Positions 16,406 through 25,264 of a stretch of DNA of 64,000 nt are shown here, one piece after another. Position 1 is the stretch's first letter; every line of letters starts with the position of its first letter. Origin of the DNA: Porphyromonas loveana. GTDB taxonomy: Bacteria; Bacteroidota; Bacteroidia; Bacteroidales; Porphyromonadaceae. The notes beneath the pieces were generated by a model. It did not search any database. It was not told where the DNA came from and saw nothing but the letters and a program-made list of their open reading frames with translations. The stretch spans positions 62,001-126,000 of the forward strand of contig NZ_QEKY01000001.1 in NCBI RefSeq assembly GCF_003096695.1, read 5' to 3'. A program made the position numbers and the translations under genes.

Positions 16406-17878
16406 ATGGAACACTCCTTAGAGATTTATAATACGCTTAATCGTCGCAAAGAACGATTTGTCCCCCTCCACGAACCACACGTCGGACTCTACGTATGCGG
16501 CCCGACAGTCTATGGCGATGCCCACTTGGGACATGCTCGTCCGGCGATCACGTTCGACCTCCTTTTCCGCTACTTGCAGCATCTGGGATATAAGGTGCGC
16601 TATGTGCGCAATATCACCGACGTGGGACATCTGGAGCACGATGCCGACGAGGGGGAAGACAAAATAGCCAAGAAGGCACGACTCGAACAGCTCGAACCCA
16701 TGGAAGTGGTGCAGCATTATCTGACGCGCTACCGCCATGCCATGGAGGCGTTGAACGTTTTGCCTCCGAGCATCGAGCCGATGGCTTCGGGACATATCAT
16801 CGAACAGATAGAGCTGGTGAAGCAAATCCTTGAAGCGGGTTACGCCTATGAGAGTGCCGGCTCAGTTTATTTCGATGTAGAGAAGTACAATCGCGATCAT
16901 CACTATGGCGTGCTGAGTGGTCGCAACATTGAGGAAATGATCAATAATACCCGCTCCCTCGACGGCCAGGACGAGAAGCGAAACGGTGTGGACTTCGCTC
17001 TTTGGAAAGCTGCTCAGCCCGAGCATATCATGCGTTGGCCCAGTCCGTGGAGTGAAGGGTTCCCCGGGTGGCACTGCGAGTGTACGGCTATGGGGCGTAA
17101 GTATCTGGGAGAGGAGTTTGACATTCACGGAGGAGGCATGGATCTCGTCTTCCCGCATCACGAATGTGAGATAGCTCAGGCAGTGGCTTCGCACGGCCAT
17201 CCCATCGTGCGCTACTGGATGCACAACAATATGATTACGATCAACGGGCAGAAAATGGGTAAGAGCTTGGGAAACTTCATCACGCTGGAGCAGTTCTTTA
17301 CTGGTGACCACCCCAATCTCTACAAGCCCTATTCGCCTATGACGATCCGCTTCTTCATCCTCGGCGCTCAGTATCGCGGTACGGTGGACTTCAGCAACGA
17401 AGCTCTCGAAGCTGCAGAGAAGGGGATGGAACGTCTGCTCGATGCCGCGGCTCTCTTGGACGGACTTAAGACAGCGGATGCGACCTCTGTGGAAGTAGCT
17501 GGGCTGCGTAAGCGTTGCTACGACGCCATGAACGACGATTTGAACAGCCCTATGGTTATCGCGGCACTGTTTGATGCGGCACGAGCCATCAATGCAGTCC
17601 ACAATGGGCAAGGCACGATCACACAGGCCGATCTCGACGAGTTGCGTGAGGTATTCCGTCTCTTCCTCTTCGATCTGCTCGGCATGCGCGACGAACGTGC
17701 GTCGAGAGCTTCCGGCAATGAGGCCTTTGCCAAAGCGATGGATCTCCTACTGAATATCCGCGCAGAGGCCAAGGCGCGCAAAGATTGGGCTACGAGCGAC
17801 AAGATTCGCGACGAACTGACTGATCTCGGCTTCACCATCAAGGACACGAAGGACGGTGCCGAGTGGAAATTGAACTAA
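16406..17878 (+). CDS. cysS: Cysteinyl-tRNA synthetase
   Basis: A 490-residue class I aminoacyl-tRNA synthetase that charges tRNA-Cys. The zinc-binding [16 protein letters not shown] motif contains the HIGH-type HLGH, and the KMSKS equivalent is KMGKS in [12 protein letters not shown]. The WHCECTAMG segment supplies further zinc ligands. The frame begins at 16301, but the -7 promoter box at 16369 lies inside that extension. ATG at 16406 ([15 protein letters not shown]) matches the family; an ATG at 16397 is also possible. It may be co-transcribed with the patatin gene 50 bp downstream. Confidence 0.97.
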   Translation: MEHSLEIYNTLNRRKERFVPLHEPHVGLYVCGPTVYGDAHLGHARPAITFDLLFRYLQHLGYKVRYVRNITDVGHLEHDADEGEDKIAKKARLEQLEPMEVVQHYLTRYRHAMEALNVLPPSIEPMASGHIIEQIELVKQILEAGYAYESAGSVYFDVEKYNRDHHYGVLSGRNIEEMINNTRSLDGQDEKRNGVDFALWKAAQPEHIMRWPSPWSEGFPGWHCECTAMGRKYLGEEFDIHGGGMDLVFPHHECEIAQAVASHGHPIVRYWMHNNMITINGQKMGKSLGNFITLEQFFTGDHPNLYKPYSPMTIRFFILGAQYRGTVDFSNEALEAAEKGMERLLDAAALLDGLKTADATSVEVAGLRKRCYDAMNDDLNSPMVIAALFDAARAINAVHNGQGTITQADLDELREVFRLFLFDLLGMRDERASRASGNEAFAKAMDLLLNIRAEAKARKDWATSDKIRDELTDLGFTIKDTKDGAEWKLN

Positions 17879-17928
17879 GTCGTCGGTCACACACCACTGA
17901 GCATTAACAACTTTAATACTGATATACA

Positions 17929-18948
17929 ATGGCTTATTTTTTCAAGAATCTGGTTTTTGAAGGTGGCGGTGTCAAAGGCATTGCCTATGTGGGTGCTCTT
18001 GAGGTCTTGCAGGAGGAAAAGATCTATCCTAAGATCAAACGAGTGGCAGGCACTTCGGTGGGTGCAATCGTCGCAGTTCTGGTTGGTTTGGGGTATACAC
18101 CGTCGGAAATCAAATCGATCATGTGGGATCTGAACTTTAAGAACTTCTTGGATGATTCTTGGGGTATCATCCGCGATTCCAAGAGGCTGATTGAAGAGTA
18201 TGGCTGGTACAAAGGTGATTTCTTCCGTAAATGGATCGGCAGTTTCATCAAGGCCAAAACGGGTAACTCGGAGACGACCTTTGCAGATTTGGCTGCCAGA
18301 AAGGGAGATCATTCTTTCCTCAATCTTTTCCTCATCGGGACCAATCTTTCCACGGGCTATGTCGAGATTTTCTCGGCCGAGCACACTCCTCGCGTCTGTA
18401 TCGCCGATGCTGCTCGCATCTCTATGTCAATTCCACTTTTCTTTGCTGCCAAGCGGAGTATGCGTGGCGATGTGTATGTTGATGGAGCAGTGGTGGACAA
18501 TTATCCCATCAAGGTGTTTGATCGTACAAAGTATGTTGCCAAAAACTTTACACGTACGTCCTACTATGAGCCTACCAACAAGAAGCTTGTCAAGAAGAAT
18601 AGAAAGATAGCCGAATACGTATATAATAAGGAAACGTTGGGGTTTCGCCTTGATAGTAAGGAGGAGATAGCCATGTTTCGCGACAATGCCGAGCCACCTA
18701 TCCGCCAGATTGATAGTTTCTTCGACTACACAGTGGCTCTTTTCGACACACTGATATCTGCTCAGAATAGTGCGCACCTCCACAGTGATGACTGGCAACG
18801 TACGATTTACATTGATACGCTGGGTGTCGGAGCTACGGATTTTTCTATCACTGAAGCCAAGAAGAAAGCTTTGTTGGAATCGGGCCGCGCCTATACCAAG
18901 TCTTATTTTGAGTGGTACAATAACGAAGAGGCCAAGTCAAATAAATAA
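17929..18948 (+). CDS. Patatin-like phospholipase
   Basis: A 339-residue patatin-fold lipase. The oxyanion motif GGGVKGIAYVGAL is at residues 10-22, the nucleophile serine is in GTSVGA, and the catalytic Asp is in DGAVVDNYPI, so the Ser-Asp dyad is complete. No signal peptide or sorting domain is seen, so it is predicted to be cytoplasmic or membrane-peripheral, unlike the outer-membrane PlpD type. The lipid substrate is unknown. It lies between cysS and a glycosyltransferase on the same strand, with gaps of 50 and 17 bp, which suggests a shared transcript. Confidence 0.9.
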   Translation: MAYFFKNLVFEGGGVKGIAYVGALEVLQEEKIYPKIKRVAGTSVGAIVAVLVGLGYTPSEIKSIMWDLNFKNFLDDSWGIIRDSKRLIEEYGWYKGDFFRKWIGSFIKAKTGNSETTFADLAARKGDHSFLNLFLIGTNLSTGYVEIFSAEHTPRVCIADAARISMSIPLFFAAKRSMRGDVYVDGAVVDNYPIKVFDRTKYVAKNFTRTSYYEPTNKKLVKKNRKIAEYVYNKETLGFRLDSKEEIAMFRDNAEPPIRQIDSFFDYTVALFDTLISAQNSAHLHSDDWQRTIYIDTLGVGATDFSITEAKKKALLESGRAYTKSYFEWYNNEEAKSNK

Positions 18949-18965
18949 CTTAAGTCATTTGGCAC

Positions 18966-19979
18966 ATGAACTCTTCTGTCCCCATTACGTTCTCTATCGT
19001 AGTTCCCGTTTACAATCGGCCAAATGAGGTGCGAGAACTTCTGGAGAGTTTGCTGTATCAGACCTCACGCAACTTTGAAGTGATTATTGTTGAAGATGGT
19101 TCCTCACTCCGTTGCGATCGCGTTGTCGATCTATTCAGAGGCGACTTCAACCTTAATTATGTCTTGGTTCCCAATGGCGGACCCGCCGCAGCGCGCAATC
19201 TCGGAGCAAGAATGGCGAGAGGAGAGTACATTCTGATCTTGGATTCGGATGTCATCTTGCCGAGAGGCTATATAGCTGCCGTGCAGAAAGGTATCGAACA
19301 GACTCGTGCTGATGCTTTCGGCGGCCCCGACGCTGCTGCCGACGGGTTCACCCCCGTGCAAAAAGCTATCAACTATGCAATGACTTCGTTCTTCACGACC
19401 GGAGGAATACGCGGTGGTAAAGGTGTACGATTGGACAAGTTTTATCCTCGTAGCTTCAATTTAGGTTGCCGACGTTCAGTCTATGAAAGTCTCGGTGGCT
19501 TCTCAGAAGAGATGCGTTTCGGAGAGGATATTGACTTCAGTCTACGACTCTTCGGTGCGGGATGCATGGTGCGCCTCTTTCCCGAAGCCTTTGTCTTCCA
19601 TAAGCGGCGAGTGGACTTTCGCAAGTTTTTCCGTCAGGTATATAATTCTGGTATTGCTCGTATTCACCTGCAGAGGCGTCATCCCGGAAGCATGAAGCTC
19701 GTACATATTCTGCCGGCTCTCTTCACGTTGGTGAGTGTGGTGCTGCTGGTCGGACAATTCTTCTGCTCGTGGTCACTGCTCCCGCTTGTTTTGTTGGCCA
19801 TGCTTTTCTTCTTAGATGCGTGGCGCACCGGCCTCACACCGCGCAGCGCCCTCCTCGCAGTCCCAGCCTCTTTCGTCCAGTTGTGGGGATATGGAAGCGG
19901 CTTTCTCGTTGCATGTTGGAGGTGCTATGTATTGGGACATCGGGAGTTCAAAGCTTTTGACAAGACTTTTTACGATTGA
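18966..19979 (+). CDS. Family 2 glycosyltransferase with C-terminal membrane helices
   Basis: A 337-residue GT-A fold enzyme. The N-terminus FSIVVPVYNRPNEVRELLES is the usual nucleotide-sugar binding start, LDSDV gives the DxD metal motif, and FGEDIDFSLRLF carries the catalytic-base ED motif. Two or three hydrophobic helices follow residue 240, so the enzyme is anchored in the inner membrane with a cytoplasmic active site. It probably builds a cell-surface glycan or glycolipid, with acceptor unknown. It lies 17 bp after the patatin gene and 122 bp before a lipoprotein gene. Confidence 0.9.
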   Translation: MNSSVPITFSIVVPVYNRPNEVRELLESLLYQTSRNFEVIIVEDGSSLRCDRVVDLFRGDFNLNYVLVPNGGPAAARNLGARMARGEYILILDSDVILPRGYIAAVQKGIEQTRADAFGGPDAAADGFTPVQKAINYAMTSFFTTGGIRGGKGVRLDKFYPRSFNLGCRRSVYESLGGFSEEMRFGEDIDFSLRLFGAGCMVRLFPEAFVFHKRRVDFRKFFRQVYNSGIARIHLQRRHPGSMKLVHILPALFTLVSVVLLVGQFFCSWSLLPLVLLAMLFFLDAWRTGLTPRSALLAVPASFVQLWGYGSGFLVACWRCYVLGHREFKAFDKTFYD

Positions 19980-20101
19980 GATTGCTTCGTTGTGTCCTTT
20001 GCGACAGAGGTTCTCTTTTTCTTGTGAAGTACTCTTTCAAGACCCTTTATCCCCAAACCTTTAGGACAATAACCACTAAACAATAAAAAACAAAAAATAC
20101 A

Positions 20102-20779
20102 ATGATGAAAAGAACCCTGTTACTGATTCCGTTCCTACTCGTTCTGTTCGCTTCTTGCAATACAACGAAGATGCTAACTTCCGGAGTGAAAGCCGGAGAA
20201 GTGACTGACTTGCAACTTATGGAACCATTGAGTTTTGTCGCGCTTATTCAGCAAGGTAGCGAACCCGTCCATAACGACTCTCTGTCGCGCATAGGCTCTC
20301 TCATGCTGGATGAGATTTTGTCTAAGCAAAGTCTCCTACCAGTAATGGGGAGAATAGACTTCTCTAATGATTGGCTTAGGCATCAAGTTAAAAATGAAGT
20401 GTTAGATCTTTGTGCGAGAATAGAAAAACAGAAAACGCTCGACAATGTAGTCTTGGGTTCGACCGTGGACTCGCTCCTTGAGGCCTCGGGCAAGCGCTTT
20501 GGCCTTTTCGTCCTTTTGCAAGGAGTGACCAGAACAAAGCGTAACTATCTCAACCAGTCAATCAAAGGAGGGGTTGTTGGTCTCTTGTCTTTGGGTATGT
20601 TTATACCCGTTCCCATCAAAGCTCAAACGAGAGTTTTGGCTCTTGTCGTAGATGCTGAGAAGAATGATGTAGCTTTTTTTCGTTCCACGGTTTTCAAGAA
20701 CAAAGAGCCTTTGGACATAGAAGTACTCAAGTCGGATGTTGAGGATCTGTTCGAGAAGTATTTCTGGGTCACGAAATAG
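20102..20779 (+). CDS. Putative lipoprotein, function unknown
   Basis: A 225-residue protein with a clear lipoprotein signal (LVLFASC, Cys at residue 20). An alternative ATG is the second codon. The mature part is not recognised. It contains a serine-tagged helix-rich region (SRIGSLMLDEIL) and a hydrophobic Gly-rich segment near residues 158-175 (GGVVGLLSLGMFIPVPIKA) that could insert in a membrane. The ending LKSDVEDLFEKYFWVTK is charged. It sits between the glycosyltransferase and a large outer-membrane protein, so an outer-membrane accessory role is plausible, but no function is claimed. Confidence 0.75.
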   Translation: MMKRTLLLIPFLLVLFASCNTTKMLTSGVKAGEVTDLQLMEPLSFVALIQQGSEPVHNDSLSRIGSLMLDEILSKQSLLPVMGRIDFSNDWLRHQVKNEVLDLCARIEKQKTLDNVVLGSTVDSLLEASGKRFGLFVLLQGVTRTKRNYLNQSIKGGVVGLLSLGMFIPVPIKAQTRVLALVVDAEKNDVAFFRSTVFKNKEPLDIEVLKSDVEDLFEKYFWVTK

Positions 20780-20833
20780 TTTCTAACACTACGCGAAGTA
20801 GTCCGAATGGCATGCACCTGTGTCCCTGTGTAG

Positions 20834-23071
20834 ATGAAGCAAAAGTTTTGTTTTTGGCTCTTGACACTTTTGCTGCTCGGGTCTTCGCTCCGAGCAGAGG
20901 GACAGACTTTGCATTCGGGAGGGACGGAAGAGGAACGGAACAAGTATTCGGACAATAGTAATCCCTTCCTCAATCGGGCAACATCCGACTCCATCGCATT
21001 AGCAAGCGTCCGACTCATATCCGTCATGGCGCCGCACCTCTACCGTATGGCAGAGGGGCGCAGTTGGCGGGCTGAGGTGAACGGCCGTTCGTGGGCGTCG
21101 CGTGTTCTCCCCATGGCTCGCGGTTTTCGCCACGGAGGCATCCCTTGGCGGCGCTATCTCTCTCCTGATACTTTGTCCATGCATGCCGAAGTGTATGGCC
21201 GATACGACTCTGTTTCCGGAGCGTATCGTCGTGGCATTGTCTCTTTCCGTTCCGATGTGCCACAGCGCGACAAGCCCGATGATCTTGCTGCCTTTGCCCT
21301 TATGGGACAGAATATCTATGCATCAGATTTCGACTTTGGCGGGCGCCAAACCTTCCCCAATCCCCTCCGTCAAGGAGCCGAAGCATTCTATTATTATCAA
21401 CTGGACAGCTTATTCGAAGCTGACGGATCCGAATATCGTCTGATCCGCTTCCGTTCTTTGAGTGGCTTGGCGCATGGACGGATGACGATTGATGCGTCGC
21501 GAGCGATACTCACCGACCTCGAAATCACCGTGATGATGAAAGGGGTCGTAAACGAGACCTACCGCGTCCGACTGGAAGAGGTGGAGCCCGGCCTCCCTCT
21601 TCCCGCACATGTCTCAGTTCTTGTCGGGCACAATACTCTTTTCGCTTCGCTCCGTAACAGCTATTCGGCCACGATGGATTATACCGGCGAACGGGTCGAT
21701 CTGGCATCTATTCCCTCTCGTTTCCGTCCCGACAGCAGCCAGTATCGTCTCTCGGACGAGCTGCCGGTGGCTGCTATTCGGGCCGATCGTGGTGCCTTTG
21801 GAGTGCAAGACAGCTCCACGTTCTGGAAGCACGTTGTTGTCACCCGAGACCAAAAACTTAGCCAGCACGTGCCTTGGCATAAAGCTCTGTTCTGGGGACA
21901 TAAATACCGCTTGAACGACCGTTGGCGACTTGGCAACGAAGGTCTCGTCTGGTCACAGTTCTATTACAATTATGCCGACCACCTATGGTTGGGACAGGCC
22001 GTTACGGCTATCTATGACTTTGCTCCCGGTTACCGCTGGGAATTGAAGCCCGGCCTGTATTATGTTACGAAGCGCCGCAAAGCCGTCTGGACGCTGGATA
22101 GCAAACTTCACTATGCACCCTCGCGCAGAGGCCTCTTGGAACTGTCGGCAGGGCATCGCTCTTTCGATCTCTATAGCACGCGCGACAAGATCGATCGGCT
22201 GACCGATTTGATGATGAACCTGCTCGACGGGCAAGGCCCCACGACTCGCTATGATGATTTATTCGTGCGCCTCACTAACAGCTTCGACCTGTATCCGAAG
22301 CTCACGGCCGAGCTGAGTCTGATGCTTTCCGATCGCAATCCGCTACCGCACGGCGAAACGTGGGGACTCTTCGGCGGGAGCATTACGGACATCTTGAATA
22401 TAAGCAACTCCGATCCCGACATCCCCCGCATTGTCCCGCCGCATCGTTTGCTGGAGTTCCGGGCCAAAGCCACTTTCAACCCCCGTCCATTTTATCGCTA
22501 TTCGGTCGACGGCTTCCTCCAGCGGACAGGTGAAGGCGTGTATGCACCGCTCATAGCCCTATCCTATCGGGGAGCCTTCGGGATGGGACGGAAAGAGGAT
22601 GCGCGCTTCCATCACCTTGATCTGAGTGTGCAGCAGCGACTCATTCTCTCCACCGCCTCGTCGTTCTATTATCAGCTGAACATGGGAGGCTATCTTAGCA
22701 GAGAGGTGATCTATCCGAGCGAATACTTCTTCCTTAAAGGGAGCAACGCCTTCTGGCGATTTGGCGATAGCATGGAAGCCGCTTTCCAGACGCTGCCCCC
22801 CTATACGGCTACGGCGCAGAAGCATCTGATTCTGCAGACCAGCTACCGCACATCTCGGCTGCTCGTCAATTTCCTTCCCTTTTCCTTTTTGAAGACCAAT
22901 GACGAAACCCTGCACTTCAAGTCACGCTGGGACATGGTTTCTCGTAAGCCGTATTTGGAAGTGGGTTACTCACAGAGCATCGGCACGCTCATGCAAGCCG
23001 GCATCTTCTTCGGCGGATACAACTTCTTTTACGAGCGTGGCTTGGCCATTCGTTTCACGTTCAATATGTAG
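20834..23071 (+). CDS. Large outer-membrane beta-barrel protein (DUF5686-like)
   Basis: A 745-residue protein with a signal peptide (residues 1-23, ending near RAEG). The second half is rich in alternating aromatic/polar strands, with aromatic-rich segments such as YYNYADHLWLGQ and HHLDLSVQQRLILS, and ends with RFTFNM, all typical of an outer-membrane barrel. The overall pattern resembles the DUF5686 family of Bacteroidota, but the N-terminal carboxypeptidase-regulatory domain common in that family is not obvious here. The role is unknown. It starts 54 bp after the lipoprotein gene, and the two may form an outer-membrane pair. The family label should be checked by a profile search. Confidence 0.65.
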   Translation: MKQKFCFWLLTLLLLGSSLRAEGQTLHSGGTEEERNKYSDNSNPFLNRATSDSIALASVRLISVMAPHLYRMAEGRSWRAEVNGRSWASRVLPMARGFRHGGIPWRRYLSPDTLSMHAEVYGRYDSVSGAYRRGIVSFRSDVPQRDKPDDLAAFALMGQNIYASDFDFGGRQTFPNPLRQGAEAFYYYQLDSLFEADGSEYRLIRFRSLSGLAHGRMTIDASRAILTDLEITVMMKGVVNETYRVRLEEVEPGLPLPAHVSVLVGHNTLFASLRNSYSATMDYTGERVDLASIPSRFRPDSSQYRLSDELPVAAIRADRGAFGVQDSSTFWKHVVVTRDQKLSQHVPWHKALFWGHKYRLNDRWRLGNEGLVWSQFYYNYADHLWLGQAVTAIYDFAPGYRWELKPGLYYVTKRRKAVWTLDSKLHYAPSRRGLLELSAGHRSFDLYSTRDKIDRLTDLMMNLLDGQGPTTRYDDLFVRLTNSFDLYPKLTAELSLMLSDRNPLPHGETWGLFGGSITDILNISNSDPDIPRIVPPHRLLEFRAKATFNPRPFYRYSVDGFLQRTGEGVYAPLIALSYRGAFGMGRKEDARFHHLDLSVQQRLILSTASSFYYQLNMGGYLSREVIYPSEYFFLKGSNAFWRFGDSMEAAFQTLPPYTATAQKHLILQTSYRTSRLLVNFLPFSFLKTNDETLHFKSRWDMVSRKPYLEVGYSQSIGTLMQAGIFFGGYNFFYERGLAIRFTFNM

Positions 23072-23117
23072 TCCGTCAAATAAGGCTACATCCTCTCCCG
23101 ACTACATAGAAAAGACG

Positions 23118-23364
23118 AAAGGTGTATCACCTTTTTTAACATGCCGCTGCAAATTGAGAGCAGTGGAGCGTATTCGTCGAATTTATGGGCTGAAAATCCG
23201 GAGAATATGGCGCCGGAAATTCGGAGCAACTCGCGCCAAAAGTTTTTCGATTTGGCGCATGAATTTTTCCGAAATGGCGCGAAAAAATTTTCTTTTTGGC
23301 GCAAGTTTTTTCGACCATCTGCACAGGTTGGAGAAAATAACACATCTGCATACTTTTTTACATC
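23118..23364 (+). repeat. Dispersed phased-GCGC element, copy C (full length, reference copy)
   Basis: Starts with GGTGTATCACCTTTTTTAAC, then a GCCGCTGC / GAGAGCAGTGGAGCG block and TTATGGGCTGAAAATCCGG. The array has GCGC starting at 23210, 23233, 23255, 23277 and 23299 (spacing 23, 22, 22, 22), with a degenerate GCAC at 23321. Units follow GCGCnAnAAnTTTTTC. It ends near TAACACATCTGCATACTTTTTTA. It lies between the barrel gene and the MarR gene. The start also contains a small GGTG-TAT-CACC hairpin before a T-run. Confidence 0.85.
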
Positions 23365-23616
23365 GTGTCCTCATTTCTTCGGACTGATGTATCATGACTA
23401 TTCTTTGATGGATGGAATGTATATCATGCCGTGCGGACTTGTAAGGGTGAACCTCCGTCTTCCTCTTGCCCATCGCAGTCAGGCAATGCCAAGATTATCA
23501 TGCATTCTCGATGCTATTCCGGTGGAATGGATTTTTGGTTGTGCGGAAAAATGTAATTTTACAGCATTGCTAAAGGTTACATCCTAAGAGGATCTATTAT
23601 TGTCAGGACTAAGTAT

Positions 23617-24315
23617 ATGAAGCATAAGAAACTGCTTATCGAGCTTATCGACTATCTCGACGCTTTCGAAAGCGTACACGAAGGTGCACGCTACGAGCCG
23701 GACATCAAGGACTTTGCCGACTTTCTGCTCTGGCGGAGCGAGAAGAAAAAACAGGAAGAAGAACGGGTGACTGTGGAGCAACGACGTGCTGCCTCAGCCA
23801 AGGATACGGCGCGTGGCATCAGTCTGCTGCATCGCTATTCGCGCTTCTACATCAAGAAGGCATTGGCAGACTCTCCTTTGCAAACCGAGGACGAATACAC
23901 CTATTTGGTTTGTCTGATGGGGGGTGAGAGCATGACGAAGACAGAGCTGAACAATCTCAATGCCATGGAGAAAACATCCGGTGCAGAAGTGATGCGCCGC
24001 TTGCTCAAGGCCAATCTGATCCAGCAGCGACCAGACGAAGAGGATCGTCGCAGTATGCGCGTCTCCATCACGCCGGAGGGGCGCAAGGTGCTGCTTAATC
24101 TATTCCCCAATCTGCGTCTCTGTGCCGATACGCTTGTCTCGGCTTTGTCAGACGAGCAGCTCATCGCCTTCGATCATCTGCTGTGGCTACTGTGCGAACG
24201 GCACAATGAAATCTTCACCGATAAGCACGATGTCGATCTGCGTGAGCTCCATACCGAAGCTCGCAACCTGAAACTTACTGAGGTGCAGCCATCATCTTTT
24301 CCACGTCGTCCATGA
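23617..24315 (+). CDS. MarR-family transcription regulator
   Basis: A 232-residue protein, longer than a typical MarR (about 145) because of an extra ~70-residue N-terminal region. The winged helix lies around residues 100-160 (MTKTELNNLNAMEKTSGAEVMRRLL, then DEEDRRSMRVSITPEGRKVL), with the DRR-S-R wing motif. Bound ligand and targets are unknown. The gene has a 3' overlap of 41 bp with the convergent dihydrouridine synthase gene. The 240 bp before it hold the end of the phased-GCGC element; no promoter box was found there. Confidence 0.85.
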   Translation: MKHKKLLIELIDYLDAFESVHEGARYEPDIKDFADFLLWRSEKKKQEEERVTVEQRRAASAKDTARGISLLHRYSRFYIKKALADSPLQTEDEYTYLVCLMGGESMTKTELNNLNAMEKTSGAEVMRRLLKANLIQQRPDEEDRRSMRVSITPEGRKVLLNLFPNLRLCADTLVSALSDEQLIAFDHLLWLLCERHNEIFTDKHDVDLRELHTEARNLKLTEVQPSSFPRRP

Positions 24316-25264
24316 TGGCGAATAGCTCCGTCTGTGTCGTCGCGCGGAGCATGGCCACACGTGTGGGTTTGAAATTGGGGATACCTTTGAAAATAGGACT
24401 CGCGGCGATGTGTCTGCGTGTGTGCAAGATGCCTCGCCGCTCGTCCAGCTTTTTGATGTTGTTGAGCGTCTGGCGGCGGAGTATCTCCATATAGTAAGAG
24501 AACGGACGCTGTGGAAGCGTCTCTCCCGTGTGGAGGAAGTGCTTCATTTCCTCGAATATCCAGGGCTGTCCTATGGAGGCTCTTCCCACCATGACGGCAT
24601 CGACTCCGTACTCATCGAAGGCTCTTCGCGCTTCTTGTGGTGTGGTGATGTCTCCGTTCCCGATGATGGGTATATGCATGCGGGGGTTATTTTTCACGGC
24701 ACCGATGAGCGTCCAGTCAGCCGTGCCCGTGTACATTTGGGCGCGGGTGCGACCGTGGATGGTCAGCGCGGCGATACCACAATCCTGTAGTTGTTCGGCC
24801 AGATCGACGATGATCTTGCTGTCATTATCCCAGCCCAATCGGGTCTTTACCGTTACGGGAAGGCTTACAGCCCGTACCACCTCCCTCGTTATTTCTATCA
24901 TGAGCGGTACGTTGCGCAGCATGCCACTGCCCGCACCTTTGCCCGCGACACGCTTGACGGGGCATCCGAAGTTGAGGTCGATGAGGTTCGGCCCCGCCGC
25001 TTCGCACACGCGTGCTGCCTCCACCATGGAAGCCACATCGCGTCCGTATATCTGCACGGCCATGGGACGCTCGGCTTCGTCTATCACCATTTTGCGGAAG
25101 GTGCCGGCCACCTGACGGATGAGAGCATCGGCACTGAGAAACTCGGAATAGACCAGATCGGCACCGAACTGTTTGCACATGAGACGGAAAGCCACGTCCG
25201 TCACATCCTCCATCGGCGCCAACAGCAACGGCTCCGTGCCAAGATCGATCGCGCCTATCCTCAT
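24275..25264 (-). CDS. dusB: tRNA-dihydrouridine synthase (Dus family, DusB-like)
   Basis: A 329-residue FMN enzyme that reduces uridine to dihydrouridine in the tRNA D-loop. Seen are APMEDVTDVAFR at the N-terminus, the catalytic cysteine in LNFGCPVKRVAGKGAGSGM, TIHGRTRAQMYTG and IIGNGDI for FMN binding. The frame extends to 25315, but ATG at 25264 forms an ATGA overlap with the SulP gene's stop and gives a normal N-terminus. Translation is thus probably coupled to the transporter. Subgroup DusB is my best guess. Its 3' end overlaps the convergent MarR gene by 41 bp. Confidence 0.92.
   Translation of the reverse strand: MRIGAIDLGTEPLLLAPMEDVTDVAFRLMCKQFGADLVYSEFLSADALIRQVAGTFRKMVIDEAERPMAVQIYGRDVASMVEAARVCEAAGPNLIDLNFGCPVKRVAGKGAGSGMLRNVPLMIEITREVVRAVSLPVTVKTRLGWDNDSKIIVDLAEQLQDCGIAALTIHGRTRAQMYTGTADWTLIGAVKNNPRMHIPIIGNGDITTPQEARRAFDEYGVDAVMVGRASIGQPWIFEEMKHFLHTGETLPQRPFSYYMEILRRQTLNNIKKLDERRGILHTRRHIAASPIFKGIPNFKPTRVAMLRATTQTELFAIMDDVEKMMAAPQ

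Noticed and set aside
23205-23325. Possible CRISPR array
   Set aside because: The 22-bp units are short, imperfect and share their sequence throughout, with no distinct spacers. No cas genes were seen.
23141-23587. Similar short frames (starting MAPE/MAPD/MAPK) in copies A, C, D and F of the repeat
   Set aside because: Several frames are open at once in these AT-rich arrays and the similarity follows from the shared DNA repeat. No start context or domain supports a protein.
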